Shown: positions 1-8,412, numbered from the stretch's first letter. The stretch: DNA of 64,000 nucleotides from Pseudoalteromonas gelatinilytica (GCF_001641615.1 NZ_LRRU01000023.1:124001-188000), one strand, 5' to 3'. The notes: generated by a model from the letters alone, not told the origin. A program made the numbers and translations.

Positions 1-291
1 ACCTTGTTGGGTTTGGTTCAGCTCTAAACGGTCAGTTACTATGTAGCCTTCCATCACCCGTTTATCGTCATTGACGTACTGAAACGCAAGGTGCTTTGGT
101 GAAAAATCGAAGTCTGTTTTTAGCAATATTTGCTCCAGTGTTTTATAACCCTGATGCTCAATAAAATGCTGATTACAATGCAAGATTCTACTATCTGTGT
201 CTTTTACCCAAAAGAGGATATCTGGCAGTAAATCAAATGCAGCAATTAGCTGATTTACGCCAGCTTTTTTTATTATTTCTTGAATATCCAT
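1..291 (-). CDS. PAS-domain protein, N-terminal part (probable transcriptional regulator), cut by window edge
   Basis: Reading the minus strand from an ATG at 291-289 gives 97 open codons to the window edge. The protein begins MDIQEIIKKAGVNQLIAAFD and continues with LPDILFWVKDTDSRILHCNQ, a typical PAS-domain start. The rest of the protein is outside the window. Proteins with this arrangement next to sugar operons often end in an AraC-type or other helix-turn-helix DNA-binding domain, but that part is not visible here. It diverges from the sugar cluster starting at 455, so it is a natural candidate for its regulator. A histidine kinase or diguanylate cyclase with the same sensory domain remains possible. 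Confidence 0.7.
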   Translation of the reverse strand, partial: MDIQEIIKKAGVNQLIAAFDLLPDILFWVKDTDSRILHCNQHFIEHQGYKTLEQILLKTDFDFSPKHLAFQYVNDDKRVMEGYIVTDRLELNQTQQG

Positions 292-454
292 CGCTTAATT
301 TTGTCTCAATAAAGAACAGCCCTATATATTTTAAACGCCGATTTTGTTGCATTGTCAACCGAATTTTTATTAGCGCTTATTGGCTAAGCTTTCCTATTAT
401 CAATAACATGACATTAACAGTAGCAGACGCTATTTAAATTTAGGAGCGCTTGAG
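292..454. promoter_or_regulatory. Divergent intergenic region between PAS protein and sugar cluster
   Basis: This 163-base AT-rich gap separates two divergent genes and must carry both promoters. It contains a 5-bp inverted repeat TTAGC/GCTAA spaced by 8 bases near 370-390, which could be an operator half-site pair but is too short to be convincing. A good ribosome binding site, AGGAG, lies at 442-446 ahead of the ATG at 455. No promoter is strong enough to call. Confidence 0.4.
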
Positions 455-1615
455 ATGAGCAAAGCTAAGATCCGCATGGCAATGGTAGGCGGTGGCGATG
501 GTGCCTTCATTGGCGCTATTCATCGAATTGCAGCGCGATTAGACGGAATGATAGAGCTTGTTGCAGGCGCATTCAGTTCAGACGCAAACAAATGTAAAGC
601 AACTGGCGAACTACTTGGGCTTGATAGCAGCCGTTGCTACGACAGTTACCAAACGCTTTTTGCCGAAGAAGCAAAATTACCTGCTGATAAGCGTATTGAT
701 TTTGTGGCTATTGTCACCCCAAACCACTTACATTTTCCGGTCGCGAAAATGGCGCTTGAACATGGTTTTCATGTGCTCTCAGATAAACCTGCAACGCTTA
801 CTCTCGCAGAAGCAGAGCAATTACAAAGCATTATTGCAAAACAGCAGGTTTTATATGGCTTAACCCACACTTACACCGGTTACCCTATGGTCAAAGAAGC
901 CAAGCATCGCGTAAAAGCAGGCGAGCTCGGCACCATACGTAAAGTCATTGTTGAGTACACTCAAGGCTGGTTAGCGCACAGCGAAGACGAAGGTTCAAAA
1001 CAAGCAAGCTGGCGTTTAGACACCAGTAAGTCTGGCATTAGTTGTTGTATGGGCGACATTGGCGTGCATGCAGCTAACTTAGCCGAGTATGTCTCTGATC
1101 TCGAAATCACCGAGCTTTGCGCCGATTTAAATCATGTGGTTGAAGGCCGAGCCCTCGATGATGATGGCACTGTGCTTCTTAGATTCAACAATGGCTGTAA
1201 AGGCGTTTTACTGGCAAGCCAAATTGCTATTGGCGATGAAAACAACTTACGCCTGCGTATTTATGGCGATAAAGCCAGTCTTGAGTGGTCGCAACTTGAG
1301 CCTAATAGCTTATGGCTAAGAGGCCACAATCAAGCCGCAACATTACTTAGAGCAGGCGTGGGTGAATTACACCCTGACACGCAAAATGCCCTACGCGCCC
1401 CTGCCGGTCACCCAGAAGGCTACCTTGAAGCATTTGCCAACATTTACCGCAATTTTGCAGCGCAGATCCATGCATTTAATCAAGGCGATAACGCAACAAA
1501 TTCAGCATTTGATGTACCTGGCATCAATGAGGCTGTGCGTGGTATGGCGTTTATTGAGCATGTTGTTGCTTCATCGAAGCAAGATACTAAATGGCACAAA
1601 TTACAGATTGGATAA
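455..1615 (+). CDS. Gfo/Idh/MocA family NAD(P)-dependent sugar oxidoreductase
   Basis: The 386-residue protein has an N-terminal dinucleotide-binding fold (MVGGGDGAFIGAIHR, residues about 10-24), the DKP motif that replaces the usual EKP (LSDKPATLTL), and the family's D-x-x-x-H pair in GDIGVHAANL. Members oxidise or reduce sugar hydroxyl and keto groups with NAD(P). There is no signal peptide, so it acts in the cytoplasm. It is the first gene of a tightly spaced cluster, 6 bases before an isomerase-like gene. The neighbourhood suggests it reduces or oxidises an imported 3-keto sugar or its cleavage product; the exact substrate is not visible. Start chosen at the ATG with AGGAG upstream. Confidence 0.9.
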   Translation: MSKAKIRMAMVGGGDGAFIGAIHRIAARLDGMIELVAGAFSSDANKCKATGELLGLDSSRCYDSYQTLFAEEAKLPADKRIDFVAIVTPNHLHFPVAKMALEHGFHVLSDKPATLTLAEAEQLQSIIAKQQVLYGLTHTYTGYPMVKEAKHRVKAGELGTIRKVIVEYTQGWLAHSEDEGSKQASWRLDTSKSGISCCMGDIGVHAANLAEYVSDLEITELCADLNHVVEGRALDDDGTVLLRFNNGCKGVLLASQIAIGDENNLRLRIYGDKASLEWSQLEPNSLWLRGHNQAATLLRAGVGELHPDTQNALRAPAGHPEGYLEAFANIYRNFAAQIHAFNQGDNATNSAFDVPGINEAVRGMAFIEHVVASSKQDTKWHKLQIG

Positions 1616-1621
1616 AAAAGA

Positions 1622-2674
1622 ATGAATAAAATCAAAGGGCCAGCAATATTTTTGGCGCAGTTTATTTCAGATCAAGCCCCCTTCAATAGCTTTCGTGGTT
1701 TATGTGAGTGGGCAAGCGGTTTAGGTTACAAAGCGATTCAAGTGCCAACCTCAAACCCGACTATTTTTGATTTAGAAAAAGCAGCTCAAAGCCAGCATTA
1801 CTGCGATGAAGTCACTGGTATTGCCACAGAGTATGGACTTACAATTTCAGAGTTATCAACACATTTGCAAGGCCAGTTAATTGCTGTTCACCCTGCCTAC
1901 GATGAAATGTTCGATAACTTTGCCGCAGAGCATGTAAAAGGCAACCCTGCAGCGCGAACAAAGTGGGCAACAGAGCAACTGATGATTGCTGCTAAAGCAA
2001 GTAAAAACCTTGGCTTAACAACCCATGCGACATTCTCGGGTTCTTTTTTATGGCATACCTTTTACCCGTGGCCACAGCGTCCACAAGGACTTGTCGAACA
2101 AGGCTTTAGTGAACTTGCTAAGCGCTGGTTACCCATTTTAGATTGCTTTGACGAGCATGGCGTGGACGTGTGTTATGAATTACATCCGGGTGAAGACCTG
2201 CATGATGGTGTGACATTTGAGCGCTTTTTAGCAGCAACCAATAATCACCCACGCGTTAATATTCTTTATGATCCGAGCCATTTTGTATTGCAACAGCTCG
2301 ACTATTTAGCGTTTATCGATATTTATCATTCGCGCATTAAGGCGTTTCATGTCAAAGATGCCGAATTTATCGCAAATGGCCGCTCAGGTGTTTATGGCGG
2401 ATTTCAAAACTGGCAAGACCGACCAGGACGTTTTCGTTCTTTAGGTGATGGCCAAGTAGATTTTAAGCAAATCTTCAGCAAGTTAACTCAATATGGTTTT
2501 GATGGTTGGGCTGTACTTGAATGGGAATGCTGTTTAAAGCACCCAGAAGATGGGGCAAGAGAAGGCGCTGAGTTTATTAAAGCACACATAATAAACCCAA
2601 CAGATAAAGCCTTTGACGATTTTGCCAGTGGCGCAACAAACACTGAGCGTAATAATCGAATTTTAGGTTTATAA
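1622..2674 (+). CDS. Sugar phosphate isomerase/epimerase family TIM-barrel protein (cytoplasmic)
   Basis: This 350-residue protein belongs to the xylose-isomerase-like TIM-barrel superfamily. Probable metal ligands are seen in order: Glu in CYELHPGED, Asp in LYDPSHF, His in FHVKDAE and Glu in LEWEC. The family interconverts or cleaves keto and aldo sugars using a divalent metal. No signal peptide is present. It follows the Gfo/Idh gene by 6 bases and precedes an MFS transporter by 34, so all three are probably one transcript. By context it handles the imported product of the periplasmic oxidation steps encoded downstream. Epimerase, isomerase and beta-elimination lyase activities are all known in relatives and cannot be separated by reading. 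Confidence 0.88.
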   Translation: MNKIKGPAIFLAQFISDQAPFNSFRGLCEWASGLGYKAIQVPTSNPTIFDLEKAAQSQHYCDEVTGIATEYGLTISELSTHLQGQLIAVHPAYDEMFDNFAAEHVKGNPAARTKWATEQLMIAAKASKNLGLTTHATFSGSFLWHTFYPWPQRPQGLVEQGFSELAKRWLPILDCFDEHGVDVCYELHPGEDLHDGVTFERFLAATNNHPRVNILYDPSHFVLQQLDYLAFIDIYHSRIKAFHVKDAEFIANGRSGVYGGFQNWQDRPGRFRSLGDGQVDFKQIFSKLTQYGFDGWAVLEWECCLKHPEDGAREGAEFIKAHIINPTDKAFDDFASGATNTERNNRILGL

Positions 2675-2708
2675 AACCGACAACAATAGAACACACAGGA
2701 CACACAAT

Positions 2709-3929
2709 ATGGACAACAATAATTATAACCGCATTGTCTTTCGGCTTTGCTGTATAGCACTGATTGTGACCTCTATGACCTTTGCCATTCGTGCTGGTAT
2801 TTTGGGTCAACTTGGCAGTGAGTTTGGCTTAACCGACACCGAATTAGGTTGGGTTAATGCCATGGCATTTTTAGGTTTTCCGGTCGCGACTATGGTCGGC
2901 GGTATTATTTATAATGCCATTGGCGCGAAAAAATTAGTGGCGTTAGCGTTTATCTGTCATTTACTTGGTCTTGTTTTGACAATAACAGCTGATGGTTTTT
3001 GGGGCTTACTAGTTTCTACCTTTTTAATTGGTTTTGCCAACGGCGCTGTTGAAGCTGGCTGTAACCCACTAATTGCAGAAATGTACCCTAAAAACACCAC
3101 CACTATGCTAAACCGTTTTCATGTTTGGTTCCCAGGTGGCATTGTGATTGGCGCACTTGCGTCGAATTTTATGTCGGGAGCAGGTTTAAACTGGCAATGG
3201 CAAGTAGCGTTAATTTTAATTCCTACGGTTATCTATGGCGCTATGCTGATCAAAGCACAATTTCCACGCTTTGATACGCGTACTCACTCTACCAGCAGCA
3301 ATATTCGCCACTTATTTACGCCGTTATACATCTTTTTAGTTGCCTGTATGACGTTTACCGCAACCACTGAATTTGGCACACAACAATGGATTGAGCGTAT
3401 TTTAGGTTCATCGGGTGCCTCTCCTATGGTGGTCTTAGCCTTGATCACTGGCCTAATGGCGGTTGGTCGTTTCTTTGCAGGCCCCATTGTGCATAAGCTC
3501 AACCCTACTGGTGTATTACTTGGATCTGCCATTTGTGCAAGCTTAGGTATTTTTATGATAAGCCAAGCCGAGGGCAGCATGATTTATCTAGCAGCGATGC
3601 TTTTTGCACTTGGCGTCACCTACTTTTGGCCGACCATGCTTGGCTGCGTTGCTGAATACATTCCAAAGTCAGGAGCGCTGGGGATGTCGTTAATGGGCGG
3701 TGCAGGCATGTTTGCTATGAGCATCTGGAACCCTGTAATTGGTAGCTGGATAGATACGGCACGCTCATCAGCAGAAGCAAGTGGCGCAAGCGCTGAACAA
3801 ATTGAAATTTTAGCCGGACAGGCTGTATTACAAAACCTACTGATCTTCCCAATTATTTTAATCGTCGCATTCATTGGGTTGCATTTAGTAATTAATAACA
3901 ACAAACGCACCGAAAAATGTGCGTCTTAA
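2709..3929 (+). CDS. MFS sugar transporter
   Basis: The 406-residue sequence is strongly hydrophobic with about 12 membrane segments, a glycine-rich first half and a central hydrophilic loop near residues 185-200 (AQFPRFDTRTHSTSSNIRHL). It resembles the fucose/glucose-type sugar permeases of the major facilitator superfamily. It sits between a cytoplasmic TIM-barrel gene and exported enzymes, so the parsimonious role is uptake across the inner membrane of a sugar or keto sugar made in the periplasm. The ATG at 2709 follows ACACAGGACACACAAT, whose AGGA is an acceptable ribosome binding site. Confidence 0.85.
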   Translation: MDNNNYNRIVFRLCCIALIVTSMTFAIRAGILGQLGSEFGLTDTELGWVNAMAFLGFPVATMVGGIIYNAIGAKKLVALAFICHLLGLVLTITADGFWGLLVSTFLIGFANGAVEAGCNPLIAEMYPKNTTTMLNRFHVWFPGGIVIGALASNFMSGAGLNWQWQVALILIPTVIYGAMLIKAQFPRFDTRTHSTSSNIRHLFTPLYIFLVACMTFTATTEFGTQQWIERILGSSGASPMVVLALITGLMAVGRFFAGPIVHKLNPTGVLLGSAICASLGIFMISQAEGSMIYLAAMLFALGVTYFWPTMLGCVAEYIPKSGALGMSLMGGAGMFAMSIWNPVIGSWIDTARSSAEASGASAEQIEILAGQAVLQNLLIFPIILIVAFIGLHLVINNNKRTEKCAS

Positions 3930-3953
3930 GCAAGTAAATCGTCGAGGAACACT

Positions 3954-4646
3954 ATGTTTAAATCTCTTAAAGCACTGACTTTAATGCTCACCGTTAGTAG
4001 CTGTGCACTCGCTAATGCGGCTGACAATCAGCTAACACAACAAGAAAAGCAAGCTGGCTGGCAGTTGTTGTTTGACGGCAAAGATATGTCGCAGTGGCGT
4101 AATTTTAAAAGCGAATCTTTAAATCCTGCATGGGTCGTTGAAGATGGCGCTATGACATTAACCAAAGGTGGTGGCGACCTGCTTACTAAAAAGCAGTACC
4201 AAAACTTTGAATTACAGATTGATTGGAAAATCTCTACTAAAGGCAATAGCGGTATTTTTGTATTAGCTGATGAAACCGGACAGATGATTTACTCTCATGC
4301 ACCTGAAATTCAAATTATCGATAACGAAGAACACCCAGATACCGAAATTGACTCGCACTTAGCAGGGTCAATTTACGATTTATTTGCAGCGCCAGTTGCG
4401 GCGCACAAACCAGCAAATAGCTGGAACCATGTACGCATTAAAATGCAAGACAACCACTTACAAGTTTGGCAAAACGGTATTAGCACCACCAGCATTGTGA
4501 TTGGCAGTACAACATGGAACACCCTTGTAAAAGGCAGTAAGTTTGCAACCTGGAAAAACTTTGCAACGGCTGAACAAGGTCATATCGGGCTTCAAGACCA
4601 TGGTGACAAAGTGTGGTTTAAAAATATAAAAATCAAGGAGCTATAA
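3954..4646 (+). CDS. Exported DUF1080 protein (3-keto-disaccharide hydrolase family)
   Basis: The first 22 residues form a signal peptide ending CALANAADN. The mature part matches the DUF1080 fold (Pfam PF06439, now named 3-keto-disaccharide hydrolase): GWQLLFDGKDMSQWRNF near the start, DWKISTKGNSGIFV in the middle, NSWNHVRIKMQDNHLQVWQN, and GHIGLQDHGDKVWFKNIKIK at the end. The length of 230 is normal. Members cleave glycosides whose glucose unit was first oxidised at C3. The adjacent GMC flavoprotein and its small subunit can provide that oxidation, so the three probably act in sequence in the periplasm. The stop is one base from the next start. Confidence 0.88.
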   Translation: MFKSLKALTLMLTVSSCALANAADNQLTQQEKQAGWQLLFDGKDMSQWRNFKSESLNPAWVVEDGAMTLTKGGGDLLTKKQYQNFELQIDWKISTKGNSGIFVLADETGQMIYSHAPEIQIIDNEEHPDTEIDSHLAGSIYDLFAAPVAAHKPANSWNHVRIKMQDNHLQVWQNGISTTSIVIGSTTWNTLVKGSKFATWKNFATAEQGHIGLQDHGDKVWFKNIKIKEL

Positions 4647-4647
4647 G

Positions 4648-6327
4648 ATGTCTGATTTTAAACATAAGGTATTAGTTGTTGGCTCTGGTGCTGGCGGTGC
4701 AATGGCCGCATACACGTTAACCAAGCTTGGTCACAAGGTGTTATTACTTGAAGCGGGCCGTAATTATGACCCGAAAACAGAAAGCCCGATGTTTCGTCGT
4801 AACAACGAAGCCCCACTTATGGGTGCAGGTAACAAAGACAAAAACTTTGGCTTTTACGACGCAACCGTTGATGGCGGCTGGCAAGTACCTGATGAGCCTT
4901 ATACCAGCGCCAAAGGAAGCGACTTTTATTGGTGGCGCGCACGTATGTTAGGTGGTCGAACTAACCACTGGGGCCGCTATTCATTACGCTTTAGTGAACA
5001 CGATTTTAAAGGCAAAAGCCGTGATGGTCATGGTGCCGACTGGCCATTTGAATACGCTGACTTAGCACCTTGGTACGATAAAACCGAAGAACTTGTGGGT
5101 GTATGTGGCACCAATACTGGCCATGAAGATATGCCTGATTCGTCACCGGGTATTTTACAGCCACCACCAAAGCCGCGTGTTCCTGAGCTTTTAATTGCCG
5201 CTTCTGCAAAGAAAATGGGCATTCAAGCAGTGCCTATGCATCGCGCGGTATTAACTCGCCCTAAAGATGATCGCATGGCCTGTTTTTATGCGACACCTTG
5301 TGGCTCTGGTTGTTCAATTGGTGCTGCTTTTCAAACTACGACATCATTACTGCCAATGGCAAAAGCCACCGGCAACTTAAAAGTTATTACCGATGCCATG
5401 GTTAAATCAGTCAAGGTTGATGAGCAAGGTAAAGTCACCGGCGTCACCTATGTTGATAAACACACTGTAACTGAGCATGCTATCGATGCCGATGTGGTTA
5501 TCTTAGCCGCCAGCGCCTGTGAATCAGCGCGTATTTTATTAAATTCAAAGAATAAAAAGCACCCTAAAGGCCTTGCTAACTCAAGTGGCCAAGTAGGTCG
5601 AAACTTGATGGATTCGACGGGTGCATGGTTAGGTGCGCAAATTCCGGCACTTAAAGGTCGCCCACGTTATAACGAAGATGGACATACCGCTAATCACTTA
5701 TTTATTCCTTGGTGGGGTCATCAAGCACAAGCTAACAATGAATTAGATTTCCCACGTGGTTATCACTTTGAAATTGGCGGTGGCTTTAGACAACCAGGCT
5801 CGGGTGTATCGGGTGATAAACAAGGCTATGGCCCTGCCCTTAAACAGCAAATTCGTGATGCATATGGCTCTTACGTTGGTTTTGCTCTGCGTGGCGAGAT
5901 GTTACCGAACAAAGATACCTACATGGAAATTGACGAAAACGTTAAAGACAAATGGGGTATTCCGGTATCAAAGTTCCACTTTAAGTGGTCTGACAAAGAA
6001 TTAAAGCAAATCGAACATGGTTTAAAAACTGCGAAGCAAATTCTAGAAAACATGGGGGCGACCGTTGGCGAACTCCCACCTGCTGAAAAAGCAATTTCAA
6101 AAGGTGGCGAAATCATTCACGAAGTGGGCACCACACGAATGGGCAGCTCAAAGAAAGACTCTGTCACCAATCAATGGGGTCAAACATGGGATTGTAATAA
6201 CCTATTTGTAATGGATGCGGGTGTATTTGCTTCTAACCCTCATAAAAACTGTACGCTCACCATCATGACACTGGCAATGCGTAATTCAACTTGGCTTGCT
6301 CAACAAATTGATAACGGGGTACTTTAA
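4648..6327 (+). CDS. GMC-family FAD oxidoreductase, probable large subunit of a glucoside 3-dehydrogenase
   Basis: This 559-residue flavoprotein has the FAD-binding GxGxxG in VLVVGSGAGGAMAAYTLTK and LLLEAG, the GMC signature GGRTNHWGRYSLRF, and the C-terminal FAD/catalytic block VMDAGVFASNPHKNCTLTI. It resembles the flavin subunit of membrane gluconate, 2-keto-gluconate and glucoside 3-dehydrogenases. It has no signal peptide of its own; the next gene encodes a Tat-signal partner two bases downstream, so hitch-hiker export as a folded complex is the likely route. AAGGAG at 4635-4640 is its ribosome binding site. A c-type cytochrome subunit, common in such complexes, is not found in this cluster. 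Confidence 0.87.
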   Translation: MSDFKHKVLVVGSGAGGAMAAYTLTKLGHKVLLLEAGRNYDPKTESPMFRRNNEAPLMGAGNKDKNFGFYDATVDGGWQVPDEPYTSAKGSDFYWWRARMLGGRTNHWGRYSLRFSEHDFKGKSRDGHGADWPFEYADLAPWYDKTEELVGVCGTNTGHEDMPDSSPGILQPPPKPRVPELLIAASAKKMGIQAVPMHRAVLTRPKDDRMACFYATPCGSGCSIGAAFQTTTSLLPMAKATGNLKVITDAMVKSVKVDEQGKVTGVTYVDKHTVTEHAIDADVVILAASACESARILLNSKNKKHPKGLANSSGQVGRNLMDSTGAWLGAQIPALKGRPRYNEDGHTANHLFIPWWGHQAQANNELDFPRGYHFEIGGGFRQPGSGVSGDKQGYGPALKQQIRDAYGSYVGFALRGEMLPNKDTYMEIDENVKDKWGIPVSKFHFKWSDKELKQIEHGLKTAKQILENMGATVGELPPAEKAISKGGEIIHEVGTTRMGSSKKDSVTNQWGQTWDCNNLFVMDAGVFASNPHKNCTLTIMTLAMRNSTWLAQQIDNGVL

Positions 6328-6329
6328 TT

Positions 6330-7085
6330 ATGCATCATCGTAACGAACACGACTCATATAACTATGTTTCGAACATGAGCCGCCGTGAGTCTTTAAAATG
6401 GCTTGGTCTATTAGCTGCGGGCTCGGCGATTGGTTTAACTGCTGGCTGCACAAAAGCACTAGAAGATGACGTCGTAGTCTCTGCAAAAGAGCATTGGCCT
6501 GATTTAGATATCAAGCCTGTAACCGCTAAAGGCTATGGTCAAGATCCTAATTTGGTGATGCCACCAGAATCACCTTGGCCACTGACCTTAACCGCAGACG
6601 AACTTACGTTGGTAGCACTATTAGCTGATTACATTGTACCGCGCGAAGGCGCTATTCCTTCAGCGAGTGAGCTACAAGTACCGGCCGTTATTAATGAATG
6701 GGTAAGCGCGCCTTATGAAGGCCAACAACGCGATAGAATTAAAATTTTAAATTCATTAGCGTGGCTTAACGATGAGGCACAGCTTCGTTTTAAAAAGCAA
6801 TTTGTTGCACTTAACGAAAAGCAACATCGCGCGATTTTAGACGATATTGCGTTTTTAAACGAGCAAACACCTCTGCAATTTCAGCGCATTGGTAAAGCCT
6901 TTTTACGCTTTAAAGAGTTAGTGCTTGCTGCCTTTTTCTGTACGCCAGAGGGCTGTAAAGACATTGGTTACCTTGGTAATGTGCCTATTGCAGGTGATTA
7001 CCCTGGTCCTTCTGATGAAGCAAAAGCCCATTTAGATCAGGTTTTAGCTGAGCTTGGTTTAAGCGAGTACGCCTATACCGATTAA
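6330..7085 (+). CDS. Gluconate 2-dehydrogenase subunit 3 family protein, Tat lipoprotein
   Basis: The 251-residue protein starts with a twin-arginine signal (SRRESLKWLG, residues about 18-27) followed by a hydrophobic stretch and a lipobox-like LTAGC, so it is probably a Tat-exported lipoprotein. The body fits the gluconate 2-dehydrogenase subunit 3 family: LTLVALLADYIVPREGAIPS is the region near a flavin subunit's partner interface, and FFCTPEGCKDIGYLGN follows near the C-terminus. It is two bases downstream of the GMC gene, matching the usual large/small subunit pairing, and supplies the export signal for both. Its C-terminal GDYPGP motif is also usual for the family. Confidence 0.85.
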   Translation: MHHRNEHDSYNYVSNMSRRESLKWLGLLAAGSAIGLTAGCTKALEDDVVVSAKEHWPDLDIKPVTAKGYGQDPNLVMPPESPWPLTLTADELTLVALLADYIVPREGAIPSASELQVPAVINEWVSAPYEGQQRDRIKILNSLAWLNDEAQLRFKKQFVALNEKQHRAILDDIAFLNEQTPLQFQRIGKAFLRFKELVLAAFFCTPEGCKDIGYLGNVPIAGDYPGPSDEAKAHLDQVLAELGLSEYAYTD

Positions 7086-7094
7086 CTTTCCCCC

Positions 7095-7147
7095 TTGTGT
7101 TGTTTAATAACACAATTTAATGCAGGGGGTCACTCCCCTGCTTTTTT
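7095..7147 (+). terminator. Double hairpin with T-run between subunit 3 gene and exported isomerase gene
   Basis: Two stem-loops follow the stop at 7085. The first pairs TTGTGTT (7095-7101) with AACACAA (7109-7115). The second pairs GCAGGGG (7122-7128) with CCCCTGC (7135-7141) and is followed by six T at 7142-7147, a standard intrinsic terminator. It ends one base before the AGGA ribosome binding site (7148-7151) of the next gene, leaving no room for a promoter between them. Partial read-through or processing is therefore likely. Confidence 0.8.
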
Positions 7148-7158
7148 AGGATTTAAGT

Positions 7159-7989
7159 ATGTTTAAAACCCGCATTTTATTGCTCATTATTAGCCTTGTA
7201 TTTAGTGGTCAATTATTCGCAAAACTGCCAGTGAGTGTGCAATTGTGGTCAGTCAAAGACACCTTAAAAAATGACTTTAATGGTACGCTTAAATCACTTG
7301 CCGAAATGGGGTTTGACGGCGTGGAGTTTGCCGGAGACTTTGGCCCATATTCAAATAATCCAGCAGCCTTAAAAGCAAAGCTCAGTGAATTAGGCTTAGT
7401 TGCCAGTAGTGCCCATATAGGCTTTGATGCACTCAGTGAAAACACTATTGATAGCACCCTGCTGTTTTACAAGACCCTTGGCGTTACTACACTTTATGTA
7501 CCTTGGGATGAAAGAGCATGGCACCCTGAAGGAGTTAAATCTCTGGTTAAAGAGCTTACTAAAGTCAGTGATTATGCGACCCGCTTTGATATGAAGATCG
7601 GTTTTCACAATCATAATAAAGAGTTTAATGCATTTAATAACGCTACATTTTGGGATTATATTGCCAGTAACACACCCAAGACCATGCCATTGCAGTTAGA
7701 TATTGGCTGGGTTAATTACGCAGCTAAAGATCCAATTTACTTCATTAAACAGTACCCTAACCGCACGCTTGCTACGCACATTAAAGTACGTACGATTGAG
7801 GGAAGCAACATGAGCCCAATTATCGGCGAAAACAACATTGATTGGCCTGCCATCATCGATACTTTAGAGTCGCACGGCAACACAAAATGGTTAGTGCTTG
7901 AGCAAGAAGAATATCCAAACGGGTTAACCCCACTACAAAGCGTTGCTAAATCAAAACAAAACTTAGATAAGATCTTACTTGGTTTATAA
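7159..7989 (+). CDS. Exported sugar phosphate isomerase/epimerase family TIM-barrel protein
   Basis: A signal peptide covers residues 1-21 (MFKTRILLLIISLVFSGQLF then AK). The mature protein is a xylose-isomerase-like TIM barrel: VQLWSVKDTLKNDFNGTL at the start, GFHNHNKEF in the middle, LQLDIGWVNYAAKDP, THIKVRT and LVLEQEEYP carry the probable metal ligands. With 276 residues it is shorter than the cytoplasmic relative at 1622. Being exported, it should act in the same compartment as the DUF1080 and GMC proteins, for instance on a released 3-keto sugar. It lies 73 bases after the subunit 3 gene behind a double hairpin. Confidence 0.87.
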   Translation: MFKTRILLLIISLVFSGQLFAKLPVSVQLWSVKDTLKNDFNGTLKSLAEMGFDGVEFAGDFGPYSNNPAALKAKLSELGLVASSAHIGFDALSENTIDSTLLFYKTLGVTTLYVPWDERAWHPEGVKSLVKELTKVSDYATRFDMKIGFHNHNKEFNAFNNATFWDYIASNTPKTMPLQLDIGWVNYAAKDPIYFIKQYPNRTLATHIKVRTIEGSNMSPIIGENNIDWPAIIDTLESHGNTKWLVLEQEEYPNGLTPLQSVAKSKQNLDKILLGL

Positions 7990-8001
7990 GGTTATTTAGG
8001 A

Positions 8002-8030
8002 ATGAGCTCGCTTTAAACACGTGAGCTCAT
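8002..8030 (+). terminator. Hairpin downstream of sugar cluster
   Basis: ATGAGCTC (8002-8009) pairs exactly with GAGCTCAT (8023-8030) 12 bases after the last gene of the cluster. There is no clean T-run behind it, so it may stop transcription poorly or only protect the 3' end. It lies between convergent genes. Confidence 0.5.
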
Positions 8031-8073
8031 GGCTTGGATTTAATTTAAATAGTCCTTTACTCATAGCTCTTTA

Positions 8074-8325
8074 TTAGGGTTCATCTTGCCAGGAGCTATT
8101 GCCTTCAGAACGTTTTGCAAAGCTTTCTGGTTTCCTGATTGGTTTATCTATACTTTTATAGAATATCAAGATTCCCGCTCCACCTATGACAGGGAGTAAC
8201 CAAACCAGTACTATTTGTGCTACTTTTTGAAAAGTTTCAAAATCATTTCTTTTATAAATTACTAAACTAATCAATATATTGAACAGTACCAGTAACCCCA
8301 AACCAGCTAGTACATAGTTTTCCAT
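8074..8325 (-). CDS. Small two-helix membrane protein, function unknown
   Basis: This 83-residue protein has two hydrophobic segments, residues about 4-22 (YVLAGLGLLVLFNILISLV) and about 38-58 (IVLVWLLPVIGGAGILIFY), and a charged C-terminal tail. The second segment loosely resembles the N-terminal membrane domain of phospholipase-D-nuclease-like proteins, but no catalytic part is present. The ATG is preceded by AGGATT on the minus strand, a fair ribosome binding site, which supports it as a real gene. I do not recognise it and assign no function. Confidence 0.6.
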   Translation of the reverse strand: MENYVLAGLGLLVLFNILISLVIYKRNDFETFQKVAQIVLVWLLPVIGGAGILIFYKSIDKPIRKPESFAKRSEGNSSWQDEP

Positions 8326-8384
8326 ATCTTAATCCTATTGATGCCAAAAACACACTGTGGAAACGACCGAATGACGGCTTAAAT

Positions 8385-8411
8385 TGTTTGTTATACGCTT
8401 TAAAACAAACA
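8385..8411. repeat. Inverted repeat with attC-like core between two small genes
   Basis: TGTTTGTT (8385-8392) pairs with AACAAACA (8404-8411). Read on the minus strand, the site gives TATAACAAACAATTTAAG just after the stop of the gene at 8413-8595, which resembles the left end of integron attC sites. The matching right half is not evident, so this is at best a degenerate or partial site. Confidence 0.3.
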
Positions 8412-8412
8412 G

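Noticed and set aside
237..437. A plus-strand open frame of 66 codons at the left edge.
   Set aside because: It overlaps the minus-strand PAS protein, has no ribosome binding site, and its protein looks like no family.
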